Assembly (NCBI GenBank): GCA_023435895.1
Contig: JAEZLH010000027.1
Span: forward strand, 1 to 64,000
DNA length: 64,000 nt
From: Bacillota bacterium
GTDB lineage: Bacteria > Bacillota > Clostridia > Lachnospirales > Lachnospiraceae
Direction: 5' to 3'
The notes under the pieces are model-generated. The model worked only from the letters and a program-made list of their open reading frames with translations, did not search any database and was not told the DNA's origin. Below are positions 11,118 to 20,416 of the stretch, piece by piece. Numbering within the stretch: the first letter of the stretch is position 1; each line of letters opens with the position of its first letter. The translations under genes were made by a program, and so were the position numbers.

Positions 11118-12260
11118 ATGGCAGATAAACGCGATTATTATGAGGTCTTAGGTGTCAATAAGGCAGCGACGGATGATGAATTAAAAAAGGCGTATAGACA
11201 GATGGCTAAGAAATACCATCCCGATACCAATCCGGGAGACCAAGAAGCAGAAGCGAAATTCAAGGAAGCTTCCGAAGCGTATGCTGTACTCAGCGATGCG
11301 GATAAACGCAGACAATATGATCAATTCGGACACGCGGCCTTTGAAGGTGGAGCTGGCGGCGGAGCCGGCGGCTTTGGCTTTGAAGGAATGGATATGGGAG
11401 ATATCTTTGGAGATATCTTCGGAGATTTATTTGGCGGGGGACGAGGCAGACGTGCCAATAATGGACCGATGCAGGGGGCGAATCTGCGTACATCTGTTAG
11501 AATTACATTTGAAGAAGCTGTTTTTGGTACCGAGAAGGAATTGGAATTAACTCTGAAGGATGAGTGTGCTTCCTGTCACGGAAGTGGTGCGAAAGCAGGA
11601 ACTACCACAGAGACCTGCCACAAATGCGGTGGTAAGGGTCAGGTAGTATATACCCAGCAGTCCTTATTCGGGATGGTTCGTAATGTTCAGACCTGCCCGG
11701 ATTGTAAGGGAACCGGTAAAATTGTGAAAGAGAAATGTCCGGATTGTTACGGAACCGGCTATGTAAGCAGCAGAAAGAAGATTAAAGTATCCATTCCGGC
11801 TGGTATTGATCTCGGTCAGAGTGTTAGAATACGCGGTAAGGGTGAGCCCGGCACGAACGGTGGACCCAGAGGTGACTTATTGGTTGAGGTGGATGTTAGC
11901 AGACATCCAATCTTCCAGCGTCAGGATTATGATATCTATTCCACCGCTCCCATCTCATATGCGACAGCAGTACTTGGCGGTGATGTAAGAATTAATACAG
12001 TAGATGGTGACGTATTATATACAGTAAAACCCGGCACACAGACCGATACCAAGGTACGTCTTCGTGAGAAGGGTGTACCGAGCCTTCGTAACAAAGCAGT
12101 TCGCGGAGACCACTATGTAACCCTTGTGGTTCAGGTTCCAACTGGCTTAAATGCAGAGCAAAAGGACTTATTACGTAAGTTTGATGATGCCATGAGTGGC
12201 AGAACTCCTGATGGAACGGAAGGCGAGAAAGAAAAGGGTAAGAAGAAATTCTGGAAATAA
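11118..12260 (+). CDS. dnaJ: Chaperone DnaJ (Hsp40)
   Basis: DnaK co-chaperone, 380 aa, type I. The J domain carries [11 protein letters not shown] (HPD intact), then a Gly/Phe-rich linker with [15 protein letters not shown], then four CxxCxGxG zinc repeats starting [24 protein letters not shown] and CPDCYGTG, and the C-terminal substrate domain. ATG 11118 has AAGG five bases upstream. It ends the heat-shock operon; a long palindrome follows. Confidence 0.97.
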   Translation: MADKRDYYEVLGVNKAATDDELKKAYRQMAKKYHPDTNPGDQEAEAKFKEASEAYAVLSDADKRRQYDQFGHAAFEGGAGGGAGGFGFEGMDMGDIFGDIFGDLFGGGRGRRANNGPMQGANLRTSVRITFEEAVFGTEKELELTLKDECASCHGSGAKAGTTTETCHKCGGKGQVVYTQQSLFGMVRNVQTCPDCKGTGKIVKEKCPDCYGTGYVSSRKKIKVSIPAGIDLGQSVRIRGKGEPGTNGGPRGDLLVEVDVSRHPIFQRQDYDIYSTAPISYATAVLGGDVRINTVDGDVLYTVKPGTQTDTKVRLREKGVPSLRNKAVRGDHYVTLVVQVPTGLNAEQKDLLRKFDDAMSGRTPDGTEGEKEKGKKKFWK

Positions 12261-12284
12261 GAAGTCTTATGGACAGATGATTAA

Positions 12285-12393
12285 AAACCACAAAAGTTGA
12301 TATCCTTATAATGGTTTCAGAAATGAGACGTAGATAGCAAATGGATTATTCGATTCATTTGGATATATTATGAGGATATCAACTTTGTGGTTT
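12285..12393. repeat. Long nested palindrome between dnaJ and prmA
   Basis: Arms 12285-12305 and 12374-12393 pair over 20 bp with one bulged base; an inner hairpin (AAATGGAT with ATTCATTT, near 12340-12360) nests within. A short pyrimidine run (TTTCC) follows, so weak termination after dnaJ is possible. Confidence 0.7.
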
Positions 12394-12508
12394 CCTTTCG
12401 TTAATATAAAGCATGTTTCGAAGGCTATACGTTATATATACGATGCTAATTACAATTTGCACAATATGAAAAGACTCATGCATACTTTGCAAAATAAGAA
12501 TATCATGA

Positions 12509-12590
12509 GGTTGAAAAAAATACGTTCAACCACAGAATTTGTGCCTCCGTTATCCTCTGCACAAATTTGGATGCGCAAAATACTTGCGCA
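12509..12590 (+). promoter_or_regulatory. Three consecutive hairpins in the prmA leader
   Basis: Perfect stems in series: GGTTGAA/TTCAACC (12509-12531), AATTTGTGC/GCACAAATT (12536-12567) and TGCGCAA/TTGCGCA (12572-12590). The first and third loops share AAAATAC. The last stem ends six bases before the Shine-Dalgarno GGAG of prmA. Function unknown; a leader-RNA role in prmA control is inferred. Confidence 0.55.
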
Positions 12591-12605
12591 GGAATGGAGA
12601 CAATT

Positions 12606-13565
12606 ATGAAATGGATTAAATTTACGCTGGAAACCACAACAGAAGCAGTTGACCTTGTGAGTGATATGCTAAATGACCTTGGAATTGAAGGAATTGAAGT
12701 TACGGATAATCTCGGAATATCGGAGGAAGATAAACAAAAGATGTTTATTGATATCCTTCCGGAGTTGGAGGAAGACGATGGCTCTGCCACCGTTAGCTTC
12801 TATATCGACACAGATCAGGATGTAGAACAAGTATTGCATCAGGTGAAAGAAGAATTGCTGGGGCTATCTTCGTATGTCAATATCGGGAAGGGAGAGATAA
12901 CCGTATCCGAGACAGAAGATAAGGATTGGATTAACAATTGGAAGGAGTTTTTTAAACCCTTTCGTGTGGATGATACCATTGTGATTAAACCAACCTGGGA
13001 AGAACTGACGGATGTGAAAGAGGATGATTTGATTATAGAAATTGATCCCGGAACCTCCTTTGGCACCGGAGCCCATGAAACTACAAAGCTTTGTATTATC
13101 GGAATAAAGAAACATATCCAACCGGCTTCTATCATTCTTGATGCAGGCAGTGGCAGCGGCATTCTTTCCATTATAGCTAAGAAGCTTGGAGCCAAGGAAG
13201 TATTAGGGATTGATATTGATCAGAATGCGACAAATGCGGCCATAGAGAACGCAGAGGTAAATAAGCTTATGATCAAAGAGGGGGACCTAACCTTTGTTAC
13301 CGGTAATATGATTGAGGATGATGGAATACGTCGTGAACTGGGTAAAGAAAAATACGATATGGTGGTTGCAAATATTCTTGCAGATGTTATCATTCCCCTT
13401 TCCGATGTAATCGGAGAGAATTTAAAGCCCGGAGGTATTTTCATCAGCTCAGGAATTATCAATATGAAGGAAGATGCTGTTCGTGAGGCTATATTAAAAA
13501 ATAAATTTGAAATTCTTGAAGTAAATCGCATGGGCGATTGGGTATCCTTTGTTGCTAAGAAATAA
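12606..13565 (+). CDS. prmA: Ribosomal protein L11 methyltransferase PrmA
   Basis: SAM-dependent methyltransferase for ribosomal protein L11, 319 aa. The small N-terminal L11-binding domain starts MKWIKFTLET; the Rossmann domain shows GTSFGTGAHETTK, motif I DAGSGSGILSIIAKKLGA, an acidic GIDID and the catalytic-loop-like VANILADVI. ATG 12606 follows GGAG by six bases; an upstream in-frame start at 12567 lies in the leader hairpins. It commonly follows dnaJ in Firmicutes. Confidence 0.96.
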   Translation: MKWIKFTLETTTEAVDLVSDMLNDLGIEGIEVTDNLGISEEDKQKMFIDILPELEEDDGSATVSFYIDTDQDVEQVLHQVKEELLGLSSYVNIGKGEITVSETEDKDWINNWKEFFKPFRVDDTIVIKPTWEELTDVKEDDLIIEIDPGTSFGTGAHETTKLCIIGIKKHIQPASIILDAGSGSGILSIIAKKLGAKEVLGIDIDQNATNAAIENAEVNKLMIKEGDLTFVTGNMIEDDGIRRELGKEKYDMVVANILADVIIPLSDVIGENLKPGGIFISSGIINMKEDAVREAILKNKFEILEVNRMGDWVSFVAKK

Positions 13566-13626
13566 ATGATTTGATAACCTTTAATTCGGTTACACTAATA
13601 TCACAAACCATAAAAGGAGGGATATT

Positions 13627-13803
13627 ATGAGCCGAAACAACAAGAGTTTAATGCCGGAAGAGGAAAAAGAAGAAATCGCAAAAGAACTTGGCGTCTATAA
13701 TCAAGTGAAAAAAGAAGGCTGGGGCGGTGTATCTTCTAAGGATTGCGGCAACATTGTTAAGAAAGCATTTGAAAAGACGGATCAAGTTATCAAAAATAAA
13801 TAA
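13627..13803 (+). CDS. Small acid-soluble spore protein, alpha/beta type
   Basis: A 58-aa protein read directly from the sequence. Its core EIAKELGVYNQVKKEGWGGV, followed by SSKDCGNIVKKAF, matches the short SspF-like alpha/beta SASPs of Clostridia, which coat and protect spore DNA. AAAGGAGGG precedes ATG 13627. It is monocistronic between prmA and rsmE and would be expected under a forespore sigma factor; I cannot assign the promoter. The Cys in place of the usual Ala/Glu in the RDAGN-like segment is a small oddity. Confidence 0.85.
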   Translation: MSRNNKSLMPEEEKEEIAKELGVYNQVKKEGWGGVSSKDCGNIVKKAFEKTDQVIKNK

Positions 13804-13843
13804 AGTGGTTATATCATAAATGTATCACAAATGAGGTGTGGGA

Positions 13844-13933
13844 AATGAATCCGAAGAAAGCGTGGTTTTACGTTTTAATGATGGAGTTCATCTTTCACAC
13901 CTTGTTTTTGGGTGAAAATAATAGGTTTACATA
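13844..13933 (+). pseudogene. Possible remnant of a small membrane protein gene
   Basis: A 29-codon reading MNPKKAWFYVLMMEFIF... ends at TAG 13933 and has GAGGTGTGGGA upstream. Its start resembles the first helix of small multidrug-type membrane proteins, and a shifted frame continues with a hydrophobic run up to a stop near 13997. This looks like a decayed gene, but could be a true short peptide. Low certainty. Confidence 0.25.
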
Positions 13934-14006
13934 GTACAGTGGATGTGGTTTACTTTAAGACGATTTTTTTGAATTTAGGATCTAAGGCATTGTAATAAAT
14001 CAGTTC

Positions 14007-14204
14007 CTGTTCACTCCCAGTCAAAGTTGAGGATATGATTACAACATATGTTTCTCGAATCGTAGACGCTTTTGCATAGTTGCATTACGTAGCGGTACAT
14101 AAGGCTCTAAAAGACAGAGACTAAATACTGACGAATGCAAATACTCCTTGTCGGAAATCATTTATTGTAATCATTATGCCAAGTTCTGGATTTGGAGTGA
14201 ACAG
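14007..14204. repeat. 200-bp nested inverted repeat before rsmE
   Basis: Perfect outer arms CTGTTCACTCC (14007-14017) and GGAGTGAACAG (14194-14204), and perfect inner arms ATGATTACAA (14034-14043) and TTGTAATCAT (14166-14175). No ORF lies inside. The shape is MITE-like, but no target duplication was identified. It sits beside the possible gene remnant. Confidence 0.55.
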
Positions 14205-14248
14205 TAAACATAAAACAAAGAATATAGTATAGATAAATCAAATAAGTG

Positions 14249-14277
14249 TTGAACATATGTTCTTGATGCTTTATAAT
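14249..14277 (+). promoter_or_regulatory. Sigma-A promoter of rsmE
   Basis: TTGAAC (14249-14254), 17-nt spacer, perfect TATAAT (14272-14277). A small hairpin GCTACC-AAA-GGTAGC follows near 14287, and the leader of about 230 nt contains a copy of the dispersed repeat. Confidence 0.65.
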
Positions 14278-14329
14278 GTTTGGTGGGCTACCAAAGGTAG
14301 CTAAGGAGACTATAAGCGTTTAAGTAGAC

Positions 14330-14382
14330 TAAATTATCAAATTGCTACCGTATAAACAGGGCTTTTGATCCCAACATCATTA
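14330..14382 (+). repeat. Dispersed intergenic repeat, partial copy
   Basis: This stretch, with TATAAACAGGGCTTTTGAT then CCCAACATCAT, aligns to the right half of the 21.9-kb element (TATAAACAGACCTTTTGAC, then ATCAT) and to the end of the 63.2-kb copy (TTTGACCCCAACATCAT). Confidence 0.55.
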
Positions 14383-14517
14383 TATTAACTTAACAAAAAT
14401 AAGAAGCTGGCTAGGAGTACTGAGCAAAGAAACTATTATCGTGTATTCTAATCATATACTATAATAGGCGATTTTTTGATGCGGCATCCTAATAATTGAT
14501 AGATAAAGGAGAAAGAG

Positions 14518-15258
14518 ATGCATCGTTTTTATGTAACACCGGAACAAATCAAAGACGACATTATTACTATAAAGGGAACGGATGTAAATCATATAAAGAA
14601 TGTTCTGCGGATGAAGCAGGGAGAGGAAATTGTAATTTGTAATGGACACGCAAAAGACTGTTATTGTATAATTAATGAGGTGTCTGATCATGAGATTATT
14701 GCTAAAATCCAATCAGAACAGGATACCGAGGCAGAGTTAAAGACAAAAATCACCCTGTTTCAGGGACTTCCAAAGAAAGATAAAATGGAGCTTATTATTC
14801 AAAAGGCGGTTGAGCTTGGAGTTTATGAGATTGTTCCGGTTATGACCAAGCGGGTTATCGTGAAGCTGGAGGATAAGAAGAAGGAAGAAAAGAAACTAGA
14901 GCGTTGGCAGGCAATTGCAGAAGGGGCAGCAAAACAGTCAGGCAGAGGAATTATTCCAAAGATTTTAGGGGTACATACCTATAAAGAGGCTATGAAGAAG
15001 GCGTCCGAAATGTCCCTTGGAATGATACCCTATGAGAATGCCAATGGAATGAACGATACCAGAGAAATAATGAATAATCTGAAAGATAAGAAAGACATTG
15101 CGGTATTTATAGGACCGGAAGGTGGATTTGAAGAGAGTGAAATAGAGTTTGCGAAAGAAAATCATATCGTACCGCTTACATTGGGAAGACGAATACTACG
15201 TACGGAGACAGCTGGACTCAGCGTATTATCCATGATGGTATTAATGTTGGAAGATTGA
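14518..15258 (+). CDS. rsmE: 16S rRNA m3U1498 methyltransferase RsmE
   Basis: SPOUT-fold methyltransferase for U1498 of 16S rRNA, 246 aa. The N-terminal PUA-like region (MHRFYVT... VNHIKNVLRM) precedes the knotted SPOUT domain with FIGPEGGFEESE and LGRRILRTETAGL, the SAM-binding loops. ATG 14518 follows AAAGGAGAAAGAG. It has its own promoter, and a RelQ-type gene follows 41 nt later. Confidence 0.96.
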   Translation: MHRFYVTPEQIKDDIITIKGTDVNHIKNVLRMKQGEEIVICNGHAKDCYCIINEVSDHEIIAKIQSEQDTEAELKTKITLFQGLPKKDKMELIIQKAVELGVYEIVPVMTKRVIVKLEDKKKEEKKLERWQAIAEGAAKQSGRGIIPKILGVHTYKEAMKKASEMSLGMIPYENANGMNDTREIMNNLKDKKDIAVFIGPEGGFEESEIEFAKENHIVPLTLGRRILRTETAGLSVLSMMVLMLED

Positions 15259-15299
15259 CAATGTTGGTTGATTTCAGGTATAGGTAGGAGGTAAGTATT

Positions 15300-16103
15300 A
15301 TGGAAATACAACTTTGGAGAGAGATACTGGACCCATATTCCTCAGCTGTTGATGAATTAGTGACGAAATTTAACCATGTAATGGATGAATTTAAACATGC
15401 CGGAGCATATTCGCCCATAGAACAAGTAACCGGCAGGGTGAAAACAATCTCAAGTATTTTAGAGAAATCACAGAAAAAGGGGATTGATTTAAGAGACTTT
15501 GAGAATACCATGGAGGATATAGCAGGAATTCGAATTATCTGCCAATTTGTTGAGGATATCGATAAGGTGGTTGATATTATCAAGAAGCGCTCCGACATGA
15601 GAATAAAGAGTGAGAAAGATTATATAAAAAATCGTAAGGAAAGCGGCTATCGCTCCTATCATTTAATCGTATATTACGACGTAGAAACCTTGAAAGGAAC
15701 CAGAGAGCTGCAGGTGGAAATTCAAATTCGTACCCTTGCAATGAATTTTTGGGCTACAATCGAGCATTCATTACAATATAAATACAAAAAGAATATGCCG
15801 GAGCATATAAAAGAACGTTTATCCTCCGCAGCAGAGGCAATCTTAATTCTTGACCACGAGATGTCCATGGTCAGAGGAGAGATTATGGATGCTCAGAACT
15901 CCTTTACTGTAAAAGCGAATATTGTTGCGGATATCTTAACCAATATTCAGAACCTTTATAAGGTAGCGAATAAACAGGAAGTCGTAAAAATCCAGGATGA
16001 GTTCTTTCGGATTTACCAGAATGGCAGCCAGGAGGAACTGGTTAAATTCAGTGAGGATTTGGATATGATTTCGGCACGCTACCGGGCACAGAGTTTAAGA
16101 TAG
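15300..16103 (+). CDS. relQ: Small alarmone synthetase (RelQ/YjbM-like)
   Basis: GTP pyrophosphokinase family, 267 aa, with a synthetase domain only: no N-terminal HD hydrolase and no TGS/ACT region. Synthetase motifs are EDIAGIRIICQFVEDID, KNRKESGYRSYHL and VEIQIRTLAMNFWATIEH. It should make (p)ppGpp from ATP plus GDP/GTP under stress. ATG 15300 has AGGAGGTAAG upstream. Confidence 0.93.
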   Translation: MEIQLWREILDPYSSAVDELVTKFNHVMDEFKHAGAYSPIEQVTGRVKTISSILEKSQKKGIDLRDFENTMEDIAGIRIICQFVEDIDKVVDIIKKRSDMRIKSEKDYIKNRKESGYRSYHLIVYYDVETLKGTRELQVEIQIRTLAMNFWATIEHSLQYKYKKNMPEHIKERLSSAAEAILILDHEMSMVRGEIMDAQNSFTVKANIVADILTNIQNLYKVANKQEVVKIQDEFFRIYQNGSQEELVKFSEDLDMISARYRAQSLR

Positions 16104-16141
16104 CTTTTCCTTTGGAATGAATAAACATATGGAGTGAAAAT

Positions 16142-17698
16142 ATGAATTTACCGAAAAAATTTGAGGACAGAATGAAGGAACTTTTGGGAGAGGAGTATGA
16201 AGCGTATTTACAGTGTTATTCCAAGCCGCACTATGGCGGCTTGAGGGTAAATGCCTTAAAATCCAGTCCCGAAGAGTTTGAACAGCTCTGTCCTTATTCT
16301 ATAAAAAAGATACCTTGGATAAAGAACGGGTATTATTATGATACCAAGGAGCAGCCCTCAAAACATCCCTATTATTATGCGGGTCTCTATTATATTCAGG
16401 AGCCTAGTGCAATGACGCCTGCAAGCTTGTTGCCGGTCAAACCGGGAGATAAGGTGCTTGATATCTGTGCTGCACCAGGCGGAAAGAGTACGGAGCTGGG
16501 AGCAAAGCTTCAAGGAGAAGGGGTACTGGTATCAAATGATATCAGTAACTCTAGAGCGAAGGCATTGTTAAAGAATGTAGAGCTGTTTGGCATACGTAAC
16601 GCATTGGTGGTATCGGAAGCACCCAATAAGCTGGTGAACTATTTTCCGGAGTATTTTGATAAGATATTAATTGATGCACCCTGCTCTGGGGAAGGAATGT
16701 TTCGTAAGAGTCCTTCCATTATGAGAAATTGGGAACAATATGGTGTGGAATATTATAATAAGCTTCAGAAGGAAATTATTTTGTTCGGAGCCTCTATGTT
16801 AAAGCCGGGAGGATATATGCTATATTCCACCTGTACCTTTTCACCGGAAGAGAATGAAGGAACCATATCCTATTTGCTAGAGAACTGTCCTGAATTTCGA
16901 GTAGTGAATGCAATCCCGGAGGAAGCGGTATGCAAGGAGTTTGGACTTTCCTATGAAGGATTTGATTTTGGCAAGCCGGAATGGGTAAATGGAAAAGAAG
17001 AATTAAAGCATTGCATTCGCCTCTGGCCACACAAAATCAATGGTGAGGGTCATTTTATTACCCTTCTTTATAAGGAAAAAGCCAGTGATAAAGAGATACT
17101 GGAAAGAATCCATCAGATGCCTTATGACTTTGATCAACTGGGTGAGGAAGAAGAGGACATTGATCTGCCAAGCATTCAGCCGGGTAGTAGTAAGAAAAAA
17201 CCCGGAAAGAATAAAGTATTCAATGAGAAAATGACATCAAGGTCTTCCTTAAGCCACAATCCCAATGGGAAGAATGTATCAACTCTCATTTCGGAAGAAG
17301 CCAGGGAGTTTTTTAAAGAATTAAATTTTCAGGTGGAGGACAAGCAGCTGGTAGTTCGTGATGAGCGAATCTATCTGTTACCCGAAGGGTTGCCGAACCT
17401 TAGCGGACTTCGTATCCTAAGGCAGGGATTATTACTGGGAGAGATGAAAAAGCAGCGCTTTGAACCGTCCCAGGCACTAGCGAATTCCTTAAAGCTGGAG
17501 GATTATAATAAGACCATATGCCTTTCTGTAGATGACCCTAATGTAATTCGTTATCTAAAATGTGAATCAATTGATTTGAACGAAGCTTATCCGGATGGCT
17601 GGTATTTGGTATGTGTAGAAAAATATCCCCTTGGGTGGCTGAAAGTGGCGAAGAATAATGTGAAAAATAAATATCTTCCCGGTTGGCGCTGGGTGTAA
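16142..17698 (+). CDS. RsmF-type rRNA cytosine-C5 methyltransferase
   Basis: NOL1/NOP2/Sun family m5C RNA methyltransferase, 518 aa. SAM motif CAAPGGKSTELG, DAPCSGEGMFRKSP with the release Cys, and the catalytic Cys in YSTCTFSPEENE. A long C-terminal part (from about residue 300) resembles the RsmF-specific linker and PUA-like domain. It acts on 16S or 23S rRNA; the exact base cannot be told. ATG 16142, and the rsuA-type gene begins 18 nt after its stop. Confidence 0.92.
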   Translation: MNLPKKFEDRMKELLGEEYEAYLQCYSKPHYGGLRVNALKSSPEEFEQLCPYSIKKIPWIKNGYYYDTKEQPSKHPYYYAGLYYIQEPSAMTPASLLPVKPGDKVLDICAAPGGKSTELGAKLQGEGVLVSNDISNSRAKALLKNVELFGIRNALVVSEAPNKLVNYFPEYFDKILIDAPCSGEGMFRKSPSIMRNWEQYGVEYYNKLQKEIILFGASMLKPGGYMLYSTCTFSPEENEGTISYLLENCPEFRVVNAIPEEAVCKEFGLSYEGFDFGKPEWVNGKEELKHCIRLWPHKINGEGHFITLLYKEKASDKEILERIHQMPYDFDQLGEEEEDIDLPSIQPGSSKKKPGKNKVFNEKMTSRSSLSHNPNGKNVSTLISEEAREFFKELNFQVEDKQLVVRDERIYLLPEGLPNLSGLRILRQGLLLGEMKKQRFEPSQALANSLKLEDYNKTICLSVDDPNVIRYLKCESIDLNEAYPDGWYLVCVEKYPLGWLKVAKNNVKNKYLPGWRWV

Positions 17699-17716
17699 AG
17701 TTGGGAGGAGATTATT

Positions 17717-18433
17717 ATGTTGCTTCGTTTGGATAAATACCTCTCTGATATGGGAGTTGGAACCAGAAGTGATTTAAAGAGTTCGATCCGTAAAGGAAGA
17801 GCCATGATTAATGGTGAGACCTGCAAGAAACCGGAAACTAAGGTGGATGCAGAGAAGGACGAGATTGTATTTGACGACAGAAGGATTAGTTATGCAAAGC
17901 ATGTGTATTATATGCTTCATAAGCCTGCAGGGGTAGTATCTGCTACACGGGATAATGTGAGTGAAACAGTTTTGGACTTGATTTTGGACAAACAGGGGAA
18001 GGAATTATTCCCCGTTGGAAGGCTGGATAAGGATACGGAAGGGTTGTTAATTATAACCAATGACGGAGATTTGACCCATCAACTGCTTTCCCCCAAGAAA
18101 CATGTGGATAAAGTATATTTTGCAAAGGTTAATGGAAAAGTCACTTCGGAGGATGAGAAAGCGTTTGAAGAAGGAGTGGACATTGGGGAAGACAAGATAA
18201 CAATGCCTGCCAAACTAAAAATCCTCTCTTCAGATGACATTTCAGAAGTTGAGTTAACGATTCAGGAAGGGAAATTCCATCAGGTAAAGAGAATGTTTGA
18301 GGCGGTTGGGAAGGAAGTAATCTATTTAAAGAGACTTTCCATGGGAGGACTTAAATTGGATGAAAGCTTGGCACCGGGAGAATATAGGGAATTAAGGCCG
18401 GAGGAATTAGAATGCTTAAAAGATTTGAATTAA
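17717..18433 (+). CDS. 16S rRNA pseudouridine synthase, RsuA family
   Basis: RsuA/RluB/E/F family, 238 aa. An N-terminal S4 RNA-binding domain (LRLDKYLSDMGVGTR) is followed by the catalytic domain with GRLDKDTEGLLIITNDG, in which the Asp is the nucleophile, and QEGKFHQVKRMFEAVG. ATG 17717 follows GGGAGGAG. RsuA (U516 of 16S rRNA) is most likely, but RluB-type cannot be excluded. Confidence 0.93.
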   Translation: MLLRLDKYLSDMGVGTRSDLKSSIRKGRAMINGETCKKPETKVDAEKDEIVFDDRRISYAKHVYYMLHKPAGVVSATRDNVSETVLDLILDKQGKELFPVGRLDKDTEGLLIITNDGDLTHQLLSPKKHVDKVYFAKVNGKVTSEDEKAFEEGVDIGEDKITMPAKLKILSSDDISEVELTIQEGKFHQVKRMFEAVGKEVIYLKRLSMGGLKLDESLAPGEYRELRPEELECLKDLN

Positions 18434-18480
18434 CTCTTTGTAACCCGAGATAAGCACTACATTAGAATGGATGTGAAACG

Positions 18481-19128
18481 ATGCTAGAGAATATTGACGC
18501 AGTGATTTTTGATTTAGATGGAACCCTGGTTGATTCTATGTGGATGTGGAAGAGCATTGACGAGGAATACCTGGGGCGATACAGCATTGAATTACCGGAT
18601 GATCTTCAAAAATGTGTGGAGGGAATGAGTTTTTCTGAAACCGCTAATTATTTTAAAGAGAGATTTGATTTACCGGATCCCATTGATCAGATTAAAGAAG
18701 ATTGGAACAAAATGGCGTGGGATAAATACTTACATGAAGTACCGTTAAAGGAAGGCGTTCTGGAATTTCTCAGGCACCTGAAGGCTAATAATATCCCCGC
18801 AGGTATCGCCACAAGCAATTCCAAGGAATTGGTGGCTTTGATTACTGAGAGACTAGGGATTGAGGAATATTTCTCTTCCATTCGAACTTCCTGTGAAGTG
18901 GCAAAGGGAAAACCCTCCCCGGATATTTATTTGCTAGTAGCAAAGGATTTGGGGGTAGAGCCCGAACGTTGTCTGGTTTTTGAAGATATTGTGACCGGTG
19001 TTATGGCGGGCAGAAATGCCAACATGAAGGTCTGCGCAGTCTATGATAAATATTCAGAGGAAGAGCAGGATGAAAAAATCAGGTTATCTGACTACTATAT
19101 AACATCTATGAGTGAGATTATAAAGTAG
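18481..19128 (+). CDS. HAD hydrolase, beta-phosphoglucomutase/Gph-like
   Basis: Haloacid dehalogenase superfamily phosphatase, 215 aa. Motif I is FDLDGTLVDS (Asp11 nucleophile, Asp13 acid/base), motif II IATSNSKE, motif III Lys in AKGKPSPDIY, motif IV VFEDIVTGVMAG. A helical subclass I cap lies between. Substrate unknown; sugar phosphates or nucleotides are typical. ATG 18481 has only a weak Shine-Dalgarno. It is probably cotranscribed with the flanking pseudouridine synthases. Confidence 0.88.
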   Translation: MLENIDAVIFDLDGTLVDSMWMWKSIDEEYLGRYSIELPDDLQKCVEGMSFSETANYFKERFDLPDPIDQIKEDWNKMAWDKYLHEVPLKEGVLEFLRHLKANNIPAGIATSNSKELVALITERLGIEEYFSSIRTSCEVAKGKPSPDIYLLVAKDLGVEPERCLVFEDIVTGVMAGRNANMKVCAVYDKYSEEEQDEKIRLSDYYITSMSEIIK

Positions 19129-19156
19129 ACTAGTATGACGCGGGATTGGAGAATAA

Positions 19157-20164
19157 ATGAAACAAATCAATGTGCAACAAAATGAAGCGGGTCAAAGACT
19201 GGACAAGCTTTTAGCCAAAATATTAAATAAAGCACCTAAAAGCTTTATCTATAAAATGCTGCGAAAAAAGAATATCACCTTGAACGGAAAAAAAGCAGAT
19301 GGCTCAGAAAAGCTGAACTTACAGGATGAAATCAAGCTATTTCTTTCCGATGAAACAATTGCTCAGTTTAGTGAAATGGAAGAAGTAACGGTGGTTGATG
19401 AGAAGCTGGATATCATCTACGAGGACAAGCATATTCTAATTGTCAACAAGCCGCTAGGCGTTCTTTCTCAAAAGGCAGAAAAGGATGATATCTCCATGGT
19501 GGAATATATCATATCCTATCTGTTGAGTTCAAAGCAGATTACCAGAGAACAGTTAGCTAGCTTTAAACCGGCGATATGTAATCGTTTGGATCGAAATACA
19601 GGCGGTATCTTAATTGCAGGCAAATCCTTAGTAGGCTTGCAGGAGATGGCAAGGCTATTAAAGGATCGTACGTTAAACAAATATTATCTTTGTATCGTTA
19701 AGGGCAAGGTAGAAGAGAAAAAAAGGATTGAAGGCTATCTGAGTAAGGATGAAGAGAAAAATCAAGTAAAGATTTATTCCAAACAGGCTGAGAATACGGA
19801 GTATATCTGTACAGAATATGAGCCGCTAGGTTATTCAGAGCCCATATCCGACGCCACCAGCGATACACTCTTAGGAACTTATACTCTTTTGCAGGTGAAG
19901 TTGATTACCGGTCGTTCCCATCAAATTAGGGCACATCTTGCCAGTATCGGTCATCCAATCATCGGAGATTTTAAATACGGCAGTCAAAAGACCAATCATT
20001 ATTTTAAAAAGAATTATAATTTATCAAGTCAATTGCTCCATTCCCACCGCATGGTTTTTCCGAAAATTGACGGTGAGTTAGCTTATTTGTCTGGTAAAGA
20101 ATATGTGGCAGAACTACCGGAGCAGTTTAAGAAGGTGAAAGAAGAGCTGTTTACTTTAAAATAG
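19157..20164 (+). CDS. Pseudouridine synthase, RluA/RluD family
   Basis: RluA family, 335 aa, with an N-terminal S4 domain and a catalytic domain containing CNRLDRNTGGILIAGKS (Asp nucleophile) and TGRSHQIRAHLASIGHPIIG. It modifies 23S rRNA or tRNA; this longer RluC/YabO-like form is common in Lachnospiraceae. ATG 19157 follows GGAG. Confidence 0.92.
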   Translation: MKQINVQQNEAGQRLDKLLAKILNKAPKSFIYKMLRKKNITLNGKKADGSEKLNLQDEIKLFLSDETIAQFSEMEEVTVVDEKLDIIYEDKHILIVNKPLGVLSQKAEKDDISMVEYIISYLLSSKQITREQLASFKPAICNRLDRNTGGILIAGKSLVGLQEMARLLKDRTLNKYYLCIVKGKVEEKKRIEGYLSKDEEKNQVKIYSKQAENTEYICTEYEPLGYSEPISDATSDTLLGTYTLLQVKLITGRSHQIRAHLASIGHPIIGDFKYGSQKTNHYFKKNYNLSSQLLHSHRMVFPKIDGELAYLSGKEYVAELPEQFKKVKEELFTLK

Positions 20165-20416
20165 CACTGATTATTTGGGGGAGAGAAGAGTTATCGTTAT
20201 CCTTTTGGTGTGACAGAGTAGATAGGAATGCTTTTCAACCAGTTGCTTTTATTCTTGTTTCCCATAATTTTAGATGCAAAATCAGTGTTTGAATGGTATG
20301 AATAGGGTAAATCTATGAAATATAAGGTAAATTATTATGGATATATTTACAATATGGTTTATTGGTAATAAAATAGAGAATGTATGTATATTCTATGCTG
20401 ATAAGGGGGTGTACGG

